A stretch of DNA of 64,000 bases from Allobosea sp. WAO (GTDB lineage Bacteria; Pseudomonadota; Alphaproteobacteria; Rhizobiales; Beijerinckiaceae), in the NCBI RefSeq assembly GCF_001509835.1, contig NZ_JXTJ01000010.1, positions 124,001 to 188,000 on the forward strand, read 5' to 3'. Shown here in pieces: positions 16,370 to 24,744 of the stretch (positions within the stretch are counted from its first letter, which is position 1; each line of letters starts with the position of its first letter). The position numbers and the translations under genes were made by a program. Under the pieces are notes generated by a model. That model saw only the letters and a program-made list of their open reading frames with translations. It was not told the origin of the DNA and made no database searches.

Positions 16370-18376
16370 TCAGACGCCGATCTTGCCGCCGCCCTTGCGG
16401 GTGATCGCGACCACCGAGGGGCGCACCGGCATGTCCGGCTTGAAATCCGGCCAGCGGGTCGAGAGATCCTCGTAATAGGAGCGGCGGCCGAATTCCGGCC
16501 AGTCCGGGCCGTCGTCGCCGGGGTGCTGGACCGCGACGAAGGCGGTGGTGTCGTCGGGCGTGAAGCAGGGGCCGCAGAGCTCGGCGCCGTGCGGCACGCG
16601 GTAGAACAGTTTTGAGGTGCGGCGTGCCGCGCCCTTCGTATCGACCGCCCAGAGACCGTCGGTGCGGCCGGTCTCCTTGGGGCCGTTGCCGTCGGTCGCG
16701 ACCCATAGGCGCCCGGCGGAATCGACCACGGCATTGTCGGGCATGCCGAACCAGCCATTCTTGCTGGTCTCGGTCGAGAAGCTCGCGCCGACGGCGGCGA
16801 CGGACGGGTCGCCGCATTTCAGCAGCACTTCCCATCTGCCTTTGGTCGCGGTGAAGTCGCCGCCATCCTCGATGATCTCGATGATGTGGCCGAAGGCGTT
16901 TTTGGCGCGCGGATTGGCGGCGTCGACCTGCTCGTCCTTGCGGCTGGTGTTGTTGGTCAGCATCACATAGACGCGGCCATTGACGCCGTTGGGCGTGATG
17001 TCCTCCGGCCGGTCCATCTTGGTGGCGCCCAGCAGGTCGCCGGCGCGGCGGGTTTCGATCAGCACGTCGGCCTGGCTGGCGAAGCCGTTTGCAGCGGTGA
17101 GTGGCCCCTGTCCGAAGACCAGCGGCATCCATTCGAGCGTGCCGTCGGCGGCGAATTTCGCGACATGGAGCGTGCCGGAATCGAGCAGGTCCATGTTGGC
17201 GGCGCGATCGTTCGGATCGAAGCGCCCGGCGGTGACGAATTTGTAGACATAGTCGAAGCGCTCATCGTCGCCGAGATAGGCGACGACGCGGCCGTCCTTG
17301 GCGACGATGTTGTCGGCGCCCTCATGCTTGAAGCGGCCGAGTGCGGTGCGCTTCTTCGGGACCGATTTCGGATCGAAGGGGTCGATCTCGACGATCCAGC
17401 CGAAGCGGTTGGCCTCATTGGGCTCGCTGGCGAGGTCGAAGCGCTCTTCGAAGCGGCCCCAGGCATAAGGTGAGGAGGGGATGGCGAGGCGCTTGTAATT
17501 GGCCTCCTCGCGATGGCCTTCCGGCAGCTTGCCGGAGAAATAGCCGTGGAAGTTCTCCTCGCCGGAGACGAAGGTGCCCCAGGGCGTCATCGCGCCCGCG
17601 CAGTTGTTCAGCGTGCCGAAGACCTTGCGGCCGGAGGTGTCGGCCTTGGTCCTGACGCGCTCCGTGCCGGCGACGGGGCCGGAAAGCTGCATCTCGGTCG
17701 CCACCGTGATCCGGCGGTTCAGCTTTGAATCCTTGACCAGCGCCCATTTGCCGTCGGTCCGGCGGATTTCGGCGACGGTCGCGCCATGGGCCATCGCCTC
17801 GATGGAGTAGCGCTCCTTGGTCGCGTTCTTCATCACCGGCTTGCCGTCCTTGATCTCGACGACGCCGGGGAACATCAGATGCGGGTTGGTGTATTCGTGA
17901 TTGACGAAGAGCACGCCATGGGCGGACGGGTCGGCCGCGCCGGGCAGGGGCAGGTAGCCGACGAAGTCGTTGTTGTAACCGAACTGCCTGGCCTGGGCTT
18001 CGGGCGTCTGTTTGGCTGGATCGAACTGCGGCGCATCGGGAAAGAGCGGGTCGCCCCAGCGCAGCAGCACGTCGGCGTCGTAGCCTTCGGCGACATGGTG
18101 GTCGGCGTCGACGCCGGCCGCGACCTCCTTGAAGGCGAAGGCTGAGCCTTCGCTGCCGCGCGCTTCCGCCCGTTCGGCGGTCGCCAAAGCGGCAGTGCCG
18201 ACCGTCGCCGAGATCGCCGAGACGGCAAGCGCGCCCTTGAGCAGGCCGCGACGCGAGAAGCGCTGGCCGATCAGCTCACCCATCGTCGGGTTGTCGGTCA
18301 GGTTCTGCGGGGCTGCGTCCTCATGCTCGAGCAGGCTCGCGCCGAAGGTCGATTCATATTGGGTATCGTCGCCCAT
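16370..18376 (-). CDS. phoX: PhoX-family phosphatase, Tat-exported (DUF839)
   Basis: A 668-residue protein of the PhoX/DUF839 family: Ca2+/Fe-dependent alkaline phosphatases that release phosphate from organic esters in the periplasm. A Tat signal is visible near residues 40-70 (RFSRRGLLKGALAVSAISATVG). Further on, the family regions LFVNHEYTNPHLMFPG, NNCAGAMTPWGTFVSGEENFHGY, PEDITPNGVNGRVYVMLTNN and DGLWAVDTKG are seen. The ATG at 18376 is favoured by GGAGAG 6 bases upstream, over 18424. A Pho-box-like element lies about 63 bases before the start, consistent with PhoB control. Confidence 0.85.
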   Translation of the reverse strand: MGDDTQYESTFGASLLEHEDAAPQNLTDNPTMGELIGQRFSRRGLLKGALAVSAISATVGTAALATAERAEARGSEGSAFAFKEVAAGVDADHHVAEGYDADVLLRWGDPLFPDAPQFDPAKQTPEAQARQFGYNNDFVGYLPLPGAADPSAHGVLFVNHEYTNPHLMFPGVVEIKDGKPVMKNATKERYSIEAMAHGATVAEIRRTDGKWALVKDSKLNRRITVATEMQLSGPVAGTERVRTKADTSGRKVFGTLNNCAGAMTPWGTFVSGEENFHGYFSGKLPEGHREEANYKRLAIPSSPYAWGRFEERFDLASEPNEANRFGWIVEIDPFDPKSVPKKRTALGRFKHEGADNIVAKDGRVVAYLGDDERFDYVYKFVTAGRFDPNDRAANMDLLDSGTLHVAKFAADGTLEWMPLVFGQGPLTAANGFASQADVLIETRRAGDLLGATKMDRPEDITPNGVNGRVYVMLTNNTSRKDEQVDAANPRAKNAFGHIIEIIEDGGDFTATKGRWEVLLKCGDPSVAAVGASFSTETSKNGWFGMPDNAVVDSAGRLWVATDGNGPKETGRTDGLWAVDTKGAARRTSKLFYRVPHGAELCGPCFTPDDTTAFVAVQHPGDDGPDWPEFGRRSYYEDLSTRWPDFKPDMPVRPSVVAITRKGGGKIGV

Positions 18377-18438
18377 CACCGGCTCTCCATGCCCTAAGCT
18401 CGCTTCCGATTGGAACGGTTGCAAGCTAGCTGGAGCGG

Positions 18439-18456
18439 TTGACAGGCAGGTGACGT
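18439..18456 (-). promoter_or_regulatory. Pho-box-like element upstream of phoX
   Basis: Read on the minus strand, ACGTCAC-CTGC-CTGTCAA resembles the PhoB box (CTGTCAT-N4-CTGTCAT) with the correct 11-base repeat of GTCA. The downstream half matches 6 of 7 positions, the upstream half 4 of 7. It lies about 63 bases before the phoX start. Confidence 0.45.
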
Positions 18457-18478
18457 CGCGAGCGGCCGGTGCCGGTTC

Positions 18479-19828
18479 TCAGGCCACGCGGCTGCGACGG
18501 GTCAGATTCTCGAAGGCATCGGCCAGACCCTCTGCCTGGCGGGTCAGCGACTGGGCGACGCCGAGAACGTCGCCGACGCTGGCGCCGGCGGCCTGGGCCG
18601 ACTCGTTCACGGCGCCGATGGTGTGGGCGACCTCCTGGGTTCCCTGCGCGGCGAAGCTGACGCTGCGGGCGATTTCCTCGGTTGCGGCGCGCTGCTGCTC
18701 GATGGTGCTCGCAATGGTCAGGGTCGTCTGATCCATGCCGGAGACGAAGCCGGCGATGCTCTCGATGGCGAGGATGGCCTCGCGGCTATGGGCCCGCATC
18801 GTCGGAACCTGGGCAGCGATCTCGTCGGTCGCCTTGCCGGTGCGCTCGGAGAGCAGCTTGACCTCCTGGGCGACGACGGCGAAGCCTCGGCCGGCCTCGC
18901 CGGCGCGGGCGGCCTCGATCGTCGCGTTGAGGGCGAGCAGGTTGGTCTGCTCGGCGATGTCGCGGATCAGGTCGACGATCGAGCCGATGGTTTCCGCCGA
19001 CTGCGCCAGGCTCTTGACGATGACCTCGGTCGTTTGCGCTGCTGCACTGGCGTCATGGGTCTTGGTGGTGGCGCCGGTGACCTCCGCCGCGATGTGCCGG
19101 AGCGAGATCGAGAGTTCCTCGGCGGCGTTGGCGACGTTGCGGACATTCTCCGACGCCGCATCGGAGGCGCTGGCGGCGGCGAGGGCTTGCATCCCGGTCT
19201 CCTGCACGGTGTCGTTCATGGTGCGCGCGAGCGTCTCGATCACACGGGCGCTGCCGGCGACCGAGGCGACGACGTCGCGTACCGTGACCTCGAAGGCGGC
19301 GATCTCACCCTGGGACGTCTCGCGGCTCTGCTTCTGCACGAGCGTGTAGGTCTCGAGCAGCAATTCCAGGTCGAACTGGATGGCCTTCAATAGCGCGGCG
19401 CGCAGGGCGATGCGCCGGTTGAGTTCCTTGCGTTGCCAGAAGCGCAGGCGGCCGAGCCCCTCGCGCTGCAGCCCGAGTTCGGCGCCGATCGCATTGCCGA
19501 CGATGGCATGGCAGATGGCGACGCCATGGACGGGTACGCCATGGTCATGGAAGGCGGTGGCGAGCGTACGGGCCGATGCCAGGAAGTCGTCGTCGAGTTC
19601 CCCCGAGACCAGCCTGATCCAATGGGCCAGCCGCAGCGCATGGACCTCCGGCTGCTGCATGGCGCGGTGGATCTCGGGCCAGGCTTCGAAACGGTCGTGC
19701 AGCCCTTGCAGCAGACCGGGCATGCGCTCGCGCGCAAAGTCACGCTGGCCGTGCAGCAAGGCGAGGTCGTATTCGTCGATACGGAAGGTGCGCAGACGCG
19801 CGTCGTGCTGGGCGATGGCGTTGCTCAT
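18479..19828 (-). CDS. Soluble globin-coupled methyl-accepting chemotaxis protein
   Basis: A 449-residue chemoreceptor with no membrane segment. Residues 1-170 fit a protoglobin/globin-coupled sensor domain: HWIRLVSGELDDDF, then ATAFHDHGVP, where the His is the likely proximal haem ligand, and a final helix LLKAIQFDLELLLETY as in HemAT-type proteins. Residues 190-449 are an MCP signalling domain with the hairpin tip DIAEQTNLLALNATIEAARAGE and GRGFAVVAQEVKLLSERT. It probably signals oxygen or gas to the CheA pathway. ATG 19828 is used rather than the TTG two codons earlier. No che genes are adjacent. Confidence 0.85.
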   Translation of the reverse strand: MSNAIAQHDARLRTFRIDEYDLALLHGQRDFARERMPGLLQGLHDRFEAWPEIHRAMQQPEVHALRLAHWIRLVSGELDDDFLASARTLATAFHDHGVPVHGVAICHAIVGNAIGAELGLQREGLGRLRFWQRKELNRRIALRAALLKAIQFDLELLLETYTLVQKQSRETSQGEIAAFEVTVRDVVASVAGSARVIETLARTMNDTVQETGMQALAAASASDAASENVRNVANAAEELSISLRHIAAEVTGATTKTHDASAAAQTTEVIVKSLAQSAETIGSIVDLIRDIAEQTNLLALNATIEAARAGEAGRGFAVVAQEVKLLSERTGKATDEIAAQVPTMRAHSREAILAIESIAGFVSGMDQTTLTIASTIEQQRAATEEIARSVSFAAQGTQEVAHTIGAVNESAQAAGASVGDVLGVAQSLTRQAEGLADAFENLTRRSRVA

Positions 19829-19954
19829 ACGCAACTTCTTGCGATCTCGGCGATGGGCTGACAGGTTCGCGAGGACATTGCGAGGAGTTCGAAAACAAAG
19901 GCTTAAGCACGCGCGAAAGGCAGTGCGTCATCGCGAAAAAGCAGTGGCGCGTGC

Positions 19955-19983
19955 TTGCTTCCTGCCGATCCCGCTGACTATAA
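19955..19983 (+). promoter_or_regulatory. Promoter of yebC
   Basis: TTGCTT at 19955-19960, a 17-base spacer and CTATAA at 19978-19983 match the alphaproteobacterial housekeeping promoter. It lies about 60 bases before the yebC start and reads away from the divergent chemoreceptor gene. Confidence 0.7.
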
Positions 19984-20041
19984 CCCGCGCCTGCGCGCGG
20001 CGCCGGGCTGCCGCAACGATCAGAGCGGAGGCGACCAAGCC

Positions 20042-20788
20042 ATGGCCGGGCATTCCCAGTTCAAGAACATCATGCACCGCAAGGGCAAGCAGGACGCGGT
20101 GCGTTCCAAGCTGTTCTCGAAGCTGGCCCGTGAAATCACCGTCGCCGCCAAGATGGGCATGCCCGATCCGAACATGAACCCGCGCCTGCGCATGGCCGTG
20201 CTGGCGGCGCGCGCGGAAAACATGCCGAAGGACAATATCGAGCGCGCGATCAAGAAGGCGATCGGCGGCGAGGGCGAGAACTATGACGAGGTCCGCTACG
20301 AGGGCTACGGCCCGGGCGGCGCGGCCGTGATCGTCGAGGCGCTGACCGACAACCGCAACCGCACGGCCTCGGCGGTGCGCTCCTACTTCACCAAGTCCGG
20401 CGGGGCGATGGGCGAGAGCAATTCGGTCTCGTTCATGTTCAACCGGGTCGGCGAGGTCAGCTATCCCGCCGAAGCCGGCGATGCCGACAAGGTGATGGAG
20501 GCCGCGATCGAGGCCGGCGCCGACGACGTTATCAGCGACGAGAACGGCCACACCATCCTGTGCGCCTTCGACGCGCTCAACGAGGTCTCCAAGGCGCTGG
20601 AAGCCGCGCTCGGCGCGCCGGCCTCGGCCAAGCCGGTCTGGCGGCCGACGACGACGGCGCCGCTCGACGAGGAGAAGGCGGCGTCGATGATGCGGCTGAT
20701 GGAAGCGCTCGACAATGACGACGACGTTCAGAACGTCTTCGCCAATTTCGAGATCGCCGACGATGTGATGGCGAAGCTCAGCGGCTGA
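20042..20788 (+). CDS. yebC: YebC/PmpR family protein
   Basis: A 248-residue YebC family protein: a three-domain acidic protein described as a transcriptional regulator and, in other bacteria, as a factor easing ribosome stalling at polyproline. The N-terminal signature MAGHSQFKNIMHRKGKQDAVRS is complete, followed by DNIERAIKKAIGGEGENYDEVRYEGYGPGG and EALTDNRNRT. Length is standard. GGAGG lies upstream of the ATG at 20042. The gene precedes ruvC, the conserved alphaproteobacterial order, although TauE is inserted here. Confidence 0.92.
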   Translation: MAGHSQFKNIMHRKGKQDAVRSKLFSKLAREITVAAKMGMPDPNMNPRLRMAVLAARAENMPKDNIERAIKKAIGGEGENYDEVRYEGYGPGGAAVIVEALTDNRNRTASAVRSYFTKSGGAMGESNSVSFMFNRVGEVSYPAEAGDADKVMEAAIEAGADDVISDENGHTILCAFDALNEVSKALEAALGAPASAKPVWRPTTTAPLDEEKAASMMRLMEALDNDDDVQNVFANFEIADDVMAKLSG

Positions 20789-20806
20789 GGGCCGGACAGT
20801 CAATCG

Positions 20807-20898
20807 CGTCATTGTCGGGCTTGTCCCGACCATCCACGCCTCCTCTCTGAAGGGCGGTGGTCAAGACGTGGATGCTCGCCACAAGGGCGAGCATGACG
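20807..20898. repeat. Palindromic intergenic repeat, CGTCAT...ATGACG family
   Basis: Two imperfectly complementary arms of about 32 bases begin CGTCATTGTCGGGC and end GCGAGCATGACG, around a short centre. This style of extragenic palindrome is common in Hyphomicrobiales. It lies between the convergent yebC and TauE genes and may also help terminate transcription. Confidence 0.75.
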
Positions 20899-20909
20899 GC
20901 TCTGGCCCG

Positions 20910-21689
20910 TTATCGCCCGAGCCAGGAATCCCAGAGCGGCAGGCCGGCGATCGCGCTGAGGAAGATCGTCAGATAGGCGATCCGCCGGAAGGTCTGCTCG
21001 GAGGCGAGCCCGAAGGCGTGTGTGCCGATCCAGAGGCCGGCGCCATAGATCAGGAAAAGCGGCAGCGCCATCAGCAGGCCGGCGGCGCTGAGGATGCCCT
21101 TGATCCAGAGGATGGTGCCGCTGACGATCGTGCCCAGGCCGAAATAGGTCTGCATGTTGGCGCGCGTCTTGTGCCGGTCGTTGCGCTGGGCGCCGAGCCA
21201 GAACACGGCGAGCGGCATGCCGCCGATGCTGGCGAGCCCGTTGCAGAGTCCGGACAGGGCGCCGACGCCGAGCGAAAGCGGAATGCCCGGCTGGCCGTGA
21301 TAGCGCCAGCCGGAACCCAGCAGCGCCACCGTGCCGAGCACGAGCGCGGCGAGGAGCCAGCGCATCGTCGTCTGGTCAAGCCAGATCAGTAAGGCGAGGC
21401 CGAGCGGCAAGGTCAGCGTCGCCGCGACCAGGAGCGGAACGACCTCGCGCCATTCGGCCCGCTTCGCCGAGCGCGCTGCCAGCGGCAGGGCGAAGGGCAT
21501 GTCGATCAGCCAGATCAGGCCTAGCGCCGCGACCGGGCCGAGCACGACCGAGGCGAGCGGCATGAAGACCATGGCGAAGCCGAAGCCGGTGAAGCCGCGC
21601 ACCAGCCCGCCGAGAAAGGTTGCGAAGAGCAGCGTGGCGATGCCCGAGGCAGAAATGGCGGGAAAGAAGGGGGCTAGGAGTTCGAGCAT
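20910..21689 (-). CDS. TauE/SafE-family sulfite/anion exporter-like protein
   Basis: A 259-residue membrane protein with 7-8 hydrophobic helices, matching the TauE/SafE (DUF81) family implicated in export of sulfite, sulfoacetate and similar anions. The first half contains TFLGGLVRGFTGFGFAMVFMPL, the family's G-x-G-F repeat, and the second-half repeat reads LSGLCNGLASIGGMP. The substrate is unknown. The ATG at 21689 has a GGAGTTCGAGC upstream. It stands alone on the minus strand between yebC and ruvC and is not part of that conserved cluster. Confidence 0.82.
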   Translation of the reverse strand: MLELLAPFFPAISASGIATLLFATFLGGLVRGFTGFGFAMVFMPLASVVLGPVAALGLIWLIDMPFALPLAARSAKRAEWREVVPLLVAATLTLPLGLALLIWLDQTTMRWLLAALVLGTVALLGSGWRYHGQPGIPLSLGVGALSGLCNGLASIGGMPLAVFWLGAQRNDRHKTRANMQTYFGLGTIVSGTILWIKGILSAAGLLMALPLFLIYGAGLWIGTHAFGLASEQTFRRIAYLTIFLSAIAGLPLWDSWLGR

Positions 21690-21847
21690 GGCCTCGGGCG
21701 CAATGGCGAAGGCTTCACCTCACCCCAAGCCGTGGCGCGATCAACCCCCGTTGCAGTGATGGCAGCGATGAGCGGCAAGCATCGATCGTCCGGTATCGAT
21801 CGCCCGGCACGGTTCCACCGCAGGCGGCGGCGCTCTAGTTTGCCGCG

Positions 21848-22357
21848 ATGAATCTGATTCGCATCCTCGGCATCGACCCCGGCCTGCGCAAGACCGGCTG
21901 GGGCGTCATTCTCAGCGAGGGGACCAAGCTCAGCTTCATCGCCTGCGGTGTCGTCGAAAGCGAGCCGAAGGCCACGCTCGCCGAGCGGCTACGGCAATTG
22001 CACGACGGCATCGCCGGCGTGATCGCCGCCCATGCGCCGGGCGAGGTCGCGGTCGAGGAGACCTTCGTCAATCGCGACCCGCAATCGGCGCTGAAGCTCG
22101 GTCAGGCGCGCGGTGTCGCGCTGGTGGTGCCGGCGCTGGCGGGGCTGGAGGTCGCCGAATATGCGGCGAACCTCGTCAAGAAGACGGTGGTCGGCGTCGG
22201 CCACGCCGACAAGAAGCAGGTGCAGGCGATGATCCGCGTGCTGCTGCCCAAGGCGGAGACCAGGAGCGCCGACGCCGCCGATGCGCTGGCGGTAGCGATC
22301 TGCCATGCCCAGCATCGCGGTGCCCGGGCGATGCTGGCGAAGTATCAGGCCCGGTAG
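21848..22357 (+). CDS. ruvC: Crossover junction endodeoxyribonuclease RuvC
   Basis: A 169-residue Holliday-junction resolvase of the RNase H fold. Acidic catalytic residues are visible in LGIDPGLRKTGWG (Asp10), VEETFVNRDP (Glu) and SADAADALAVAICH (Asp pair). It cuts four-way junctions positioned by RuvAB. The ATG at 21848 has no evident ribosome site. The gene's 3' end overlaps the convergent FAD-oxidoreductase gene by 13 bases, separating ruvC from ruvA, whereas ruvCAB is contiguous in most relatives. Confidence 0.93.
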   Translation: MNLIRILGIDPGLRKTGWGVILSEGTKLSFIACGVVESEPKATLAERLRQLHDGIAGVIAAHAPGEVAVEETFVNRDPQSALKLGQARGVALVVPALAGLEVAEYAANLVKKTVVGVGHADKKQVQAMIRVLLPKAETRSADAADALAVAICHAQHRGARAMLAKYQAR

Positions 22358-23556
22358 GCGTAGAGCTCGGCATCCGGGTCGCCCTTGCCGGTGAGGCCGG
22401 CCCGGACGATCTCGGCGCCGATGCGGCTATAGGTGATGCCGTTGCCGCCAAAACCCATCACGGCCCAGCAATTCTTCCGCCCGGGCATCTCGCCGATCGT
22501 CGGCAGCCCGGTGGTCGACGCGCCGAAGGTGCCGGCCCAGGCGAAGTCGACTTCAGTGTCGAGTTCGGGGAAAAGCCCGGCGAGCTTCTTCTGGAGCGTT
22601 CCGGTCTTGGCCGCGATCAGCCGGTCGCGCGCCTCTTCATCGACGAAATCTTCGTCCTCGCCGCCACAGATTACGCGGCCGTCGGGCGTGGTGCGCAGAT
22701 AGAGATAGGGTTCGGACGCTTCCCAGATGAAGCAGCGCTCCGGCCAGAGGCGCCGCGGTTGCGGGACGGTGGCGATCGCCCAGGTCGAGATCGCCTGATG
22801 CCCCTTCGGCTCGTGTCCGAAAGGGATCTCGTAGCCGGTGCAGAACACGACATGGCGGCTGCTGATGCGGGCGCCGGCCTTGGTGCGCAGGACGACGGAA
22901 CGCGGCCTGGCATCGATGTCGACGATCTCGACCGGGCTGGCGAGCCGCGCGCCGCGGGCGATCGCTATGCGCAGGAACGCGGCGGCGAGGGCGCGCGGAT
23001 CGACCTCGACATTGTCATAGCCGAGCAGGGCGGCCCGGCGCCTGATGCCGAAGCGTTCCTCGAGCGCTGCGGCGTCGAGGAAGGCGGTCTCGAATCCGGC
23101 GAGGCGGCGTGCCTCGCCCTCGCGGGACAGGGCTTCGGCATCGAGCAGATTGCCGGCGAGGTAGAGCGAATCGCGTTGGCGCATCGGGGCGAGGGACAGG
23201 GCGCGGATGCGGGCGCAAAGCCCGTCCAGCGCCAGCCGCGAGCGCCGCCAGGCCCGGATCGCCGCCTCCTCTCCGATCTGGCGGGAGAGCTTGGTCAGGG
23301 GCTGGTCGATCTCGTATTGGAGGAGGGCGGTGCTGGCGACGGTCGAGCCACGGACCGGGCCGCGCCGGTCGACGATCAGCACGTCCAGCCCGGCTTCGCT
23401 GAGCATATCGGCGACCATCGCGCCGGAGATGCCGGCGCCGATCACGACGACATCTGCGCTCGCATCGCCCGTAAGCTGCCAGCCCGGCACGGAAGGCGCC
23501 CGCTTCTCCTGCCAGACCGAGCGGCCGGTCCGCAGGTCCCTCTTTTTCGTCAGCAC
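22345..23556 (-). CDS. FAD-dependent oxidoreductase, DAO family
   Basis: A 403-residue flavoprotein of the D-amino-acid-oxidase superfamily. The ADP-binding motif DVVVIGAGISGAMVADMLSEAG is near residues 35-56, and LIVDRRGPVRGSTVASTALLQYEID follows, the usual flavin loop. The C-terminal segment reads WAGTFGASTTGLPTIG then GFGGNGITYSRIG. Substrates of such enzymes are typically amines or amino acids; none can be assigned here. The start is GTG 23556 with GGGGAG 6 bases upstream. It lies antisense in the ruvC-ruvA gap and overlaps the end of ruvC. Its presence splits a conserved repair cluster, so it was probably inserted in this lineage. Confidence 0.83.
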   Translation of the reverse strand: MLTKKRDLRTGRSVWQEKRAPSVPGWQLTGDASADVVVIGAGISGAMVADMLSEAGLDVLIVDRRGPVRGSTVASTALLQYEIDQPLTKLSRQIGEEAAIRAWRRSRLALDGLCARIRALSLAPMRQRDSLYLAGNLLDAEALSREGEARRLAGFETAFLDAAALEERFGIRRRAALLGYDNVEVDPRALAAAFLRIAIARGARLASPVEIVDIDARPRSVVLRTKAGARISSRHVVFCTGYEIPFGHEPKGHQAISTWAIATVPQPRRLWPERCFIWEASEPYLYLRTTPDGRVICGGEDEDFVDEEARDRLIAAKTGTLQKKLAGLFPELDTEVDFAWAGTFGASTTGLPTIGEMPGRKNCWAVMGFGGNGITYSRIGAEIVRAGLTGKGDPDAELYAYRA

Positions 23557-23644
23557 GCGGCACTCCCCAATCCTGGTGGAGAACGCATGATCGCCGCGAA
23601 TGATCCGCGCTGGCTGGAAGGGGCGATCATGCTAACAGGATGGC

Positions 23645-24262
23645 ATGATCGGAAAGCTAAAGGGCCTCATCGATTCGTATGGCGAGGACTTCGTCATCGT
23701 CGACGTTCAGGGCGTCGGCTATGTCGTGCAGTGCTCGTCGCGCACGCTGCAGCGCCTGCCCAAGACCGGCGAGGCCGCGGCGCTCTCGATCGAGACGCAT
23801 GTTCGCGAGGATGCGATCCGGCTCTACGGCTTCCTGTCCGATACCGAGCGCGACTGGTTCCGCCTGATGCAGACGGTGCAGGGCGTCGGCGCCAAGGTCG
23901 CGCTGGCGATCCTCTCGACGCTCGAGCCCGGGGCGCTGGCGACGGCGATCGCGACCGGCGACAAGGCGGCGGTGGCCCGCGCATCCGGCGTCGGGCCGAA
24001 GCTGGCGCAGCGGATCTGCGCCGAGCTCAAGGACAAGGCTCCGGCCTTCGGCCATATCGATGCCGGCGTCGCCGAGCTCGCCGGTGCGCTCGATGACAAG
24101 CGCCTGCCGCAGCCGGTCGCCGATGCGGTCTCGGCCCTGGCCAATCTCGGCTATCCGCAGGCGCAGGCCGTGGCAGCGGTCGCGGCCGCTTCGCGGGCTG
24201 CCGGGGAGGGCGCCGGGACGGCGCAACTGATCCGGCTGGGCCTGAAGGAACTGGCGAAATGA
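23645..24262 (+). CDS. ruvA: Holliday junction branch migration protein RuvA
   Basis: A 205-residue junction-binding protein. The OB-fold N-terminus MIGKLKGLIDSYGEDFVIVDV is complete. The two helix-hairpin-helix elements appear as LMQTVQGVGAKVALAIL and ASGVGPKLAQRICAELKDK, and a C-terminal RuvB-contact domain (residues 155-205) contains DAVSALANLGYPQAQA. It holds the junction square-planar for RuvB. Its last four bases overlap the start of the acetyltransferase gene (ATGA), so the ruvA-GNAT-ruvB genes are translationally coupled. Confidence 0.93.
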   Translation: MIGKLKGLIDSYGEDFVIVDVQGVGYVVQCSSRTLQRLPKTGEAAALSIETHVREDAIRLYGFLSDTERDWFRLMQTVQGVGAKVALAILSTLEPGALATAIATGDKAAVARASGVGPKLAQRICAELKDKAPAFGHIDAGVAELAGALDDKRLPQPVADAVSALANLGYPQAQAVAAVAAASRAAGEGAGTAQLIRLGLKELAK

Positions 24263-24744
24263 GCCGCGCGCCGGAACTGGTCCGCGAGATCGAGGACAAG
24301 AGCGCGTTCCTGGCGCTGATGATGCGGCATTGGGGCTCGCATCGCATGATGATCGGGCTGAAGACTTATGACTGTGCCGAGATTCCGCTGCTCGGCCTGT
24401 TCACGCCCGCCGGCGAGCCGCTGGCGCTGGCGAGCTGGGCGCCTGATGGCGACACCGCGGTGCTTTGCGCGCTGCATGCGCTGAAGCCCGGAGAAGGCGC
24501 GGCCGAGCGGCTGCTCGATGCGGTCAAAGCCGCGGCGAAGGCGCGCGGCGCCGTCAGGCTGCGGGCCATGCTGACCAATGACAACATGCCGGGCCTGGCG
24601 TTCTACCAGAAGCTCGGATTCCGCTTCTCGGGGCTTTATGTCGAAGCGATCGATGCCTACCGCTCGGTGATCCCGACGATCATCAAGACCGGCTATCAGG
24701 GCCTGCCCGTGCGCGACGCGCTCGAATTGGAGATCGCGTTGTGA
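24259..24744 (+). CDS. GNAT-family N-acetyltransferase
   Basis: A 161-residue GNAT-fold protein. The acetyl-CoA region is degenerate but recognisable in HALKPGEGAAERLLDAVKAAAKARGA, followed by the strand-5/helix-4 pattern LTNDNMPGLAFYQKLGFRFSGLYVE, which is diagnostic. The acceptor substrate is unknown. It overlaps ruvA by ATGA and ruvB by GTGA, so all three are coupled. That makes a protein-acetylation role near RuvAB conceivable, but gene overlap alone does not show it. Confidence 0.75.
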   Translation: MSRAPELVREIEDKSAFLALMMRHWGSHRMMIGLKTYDCAEIPLLGLFTPAGEPLALASWAPDGDTAVLCALHALKPGEGAAERLLDAVKAAAKARGAVRLRAMLTNDNMPGLAFYQKLGFRFSGLYVEAIDAYRSVIPTIIKTGYQGLPVRDALELEIAL

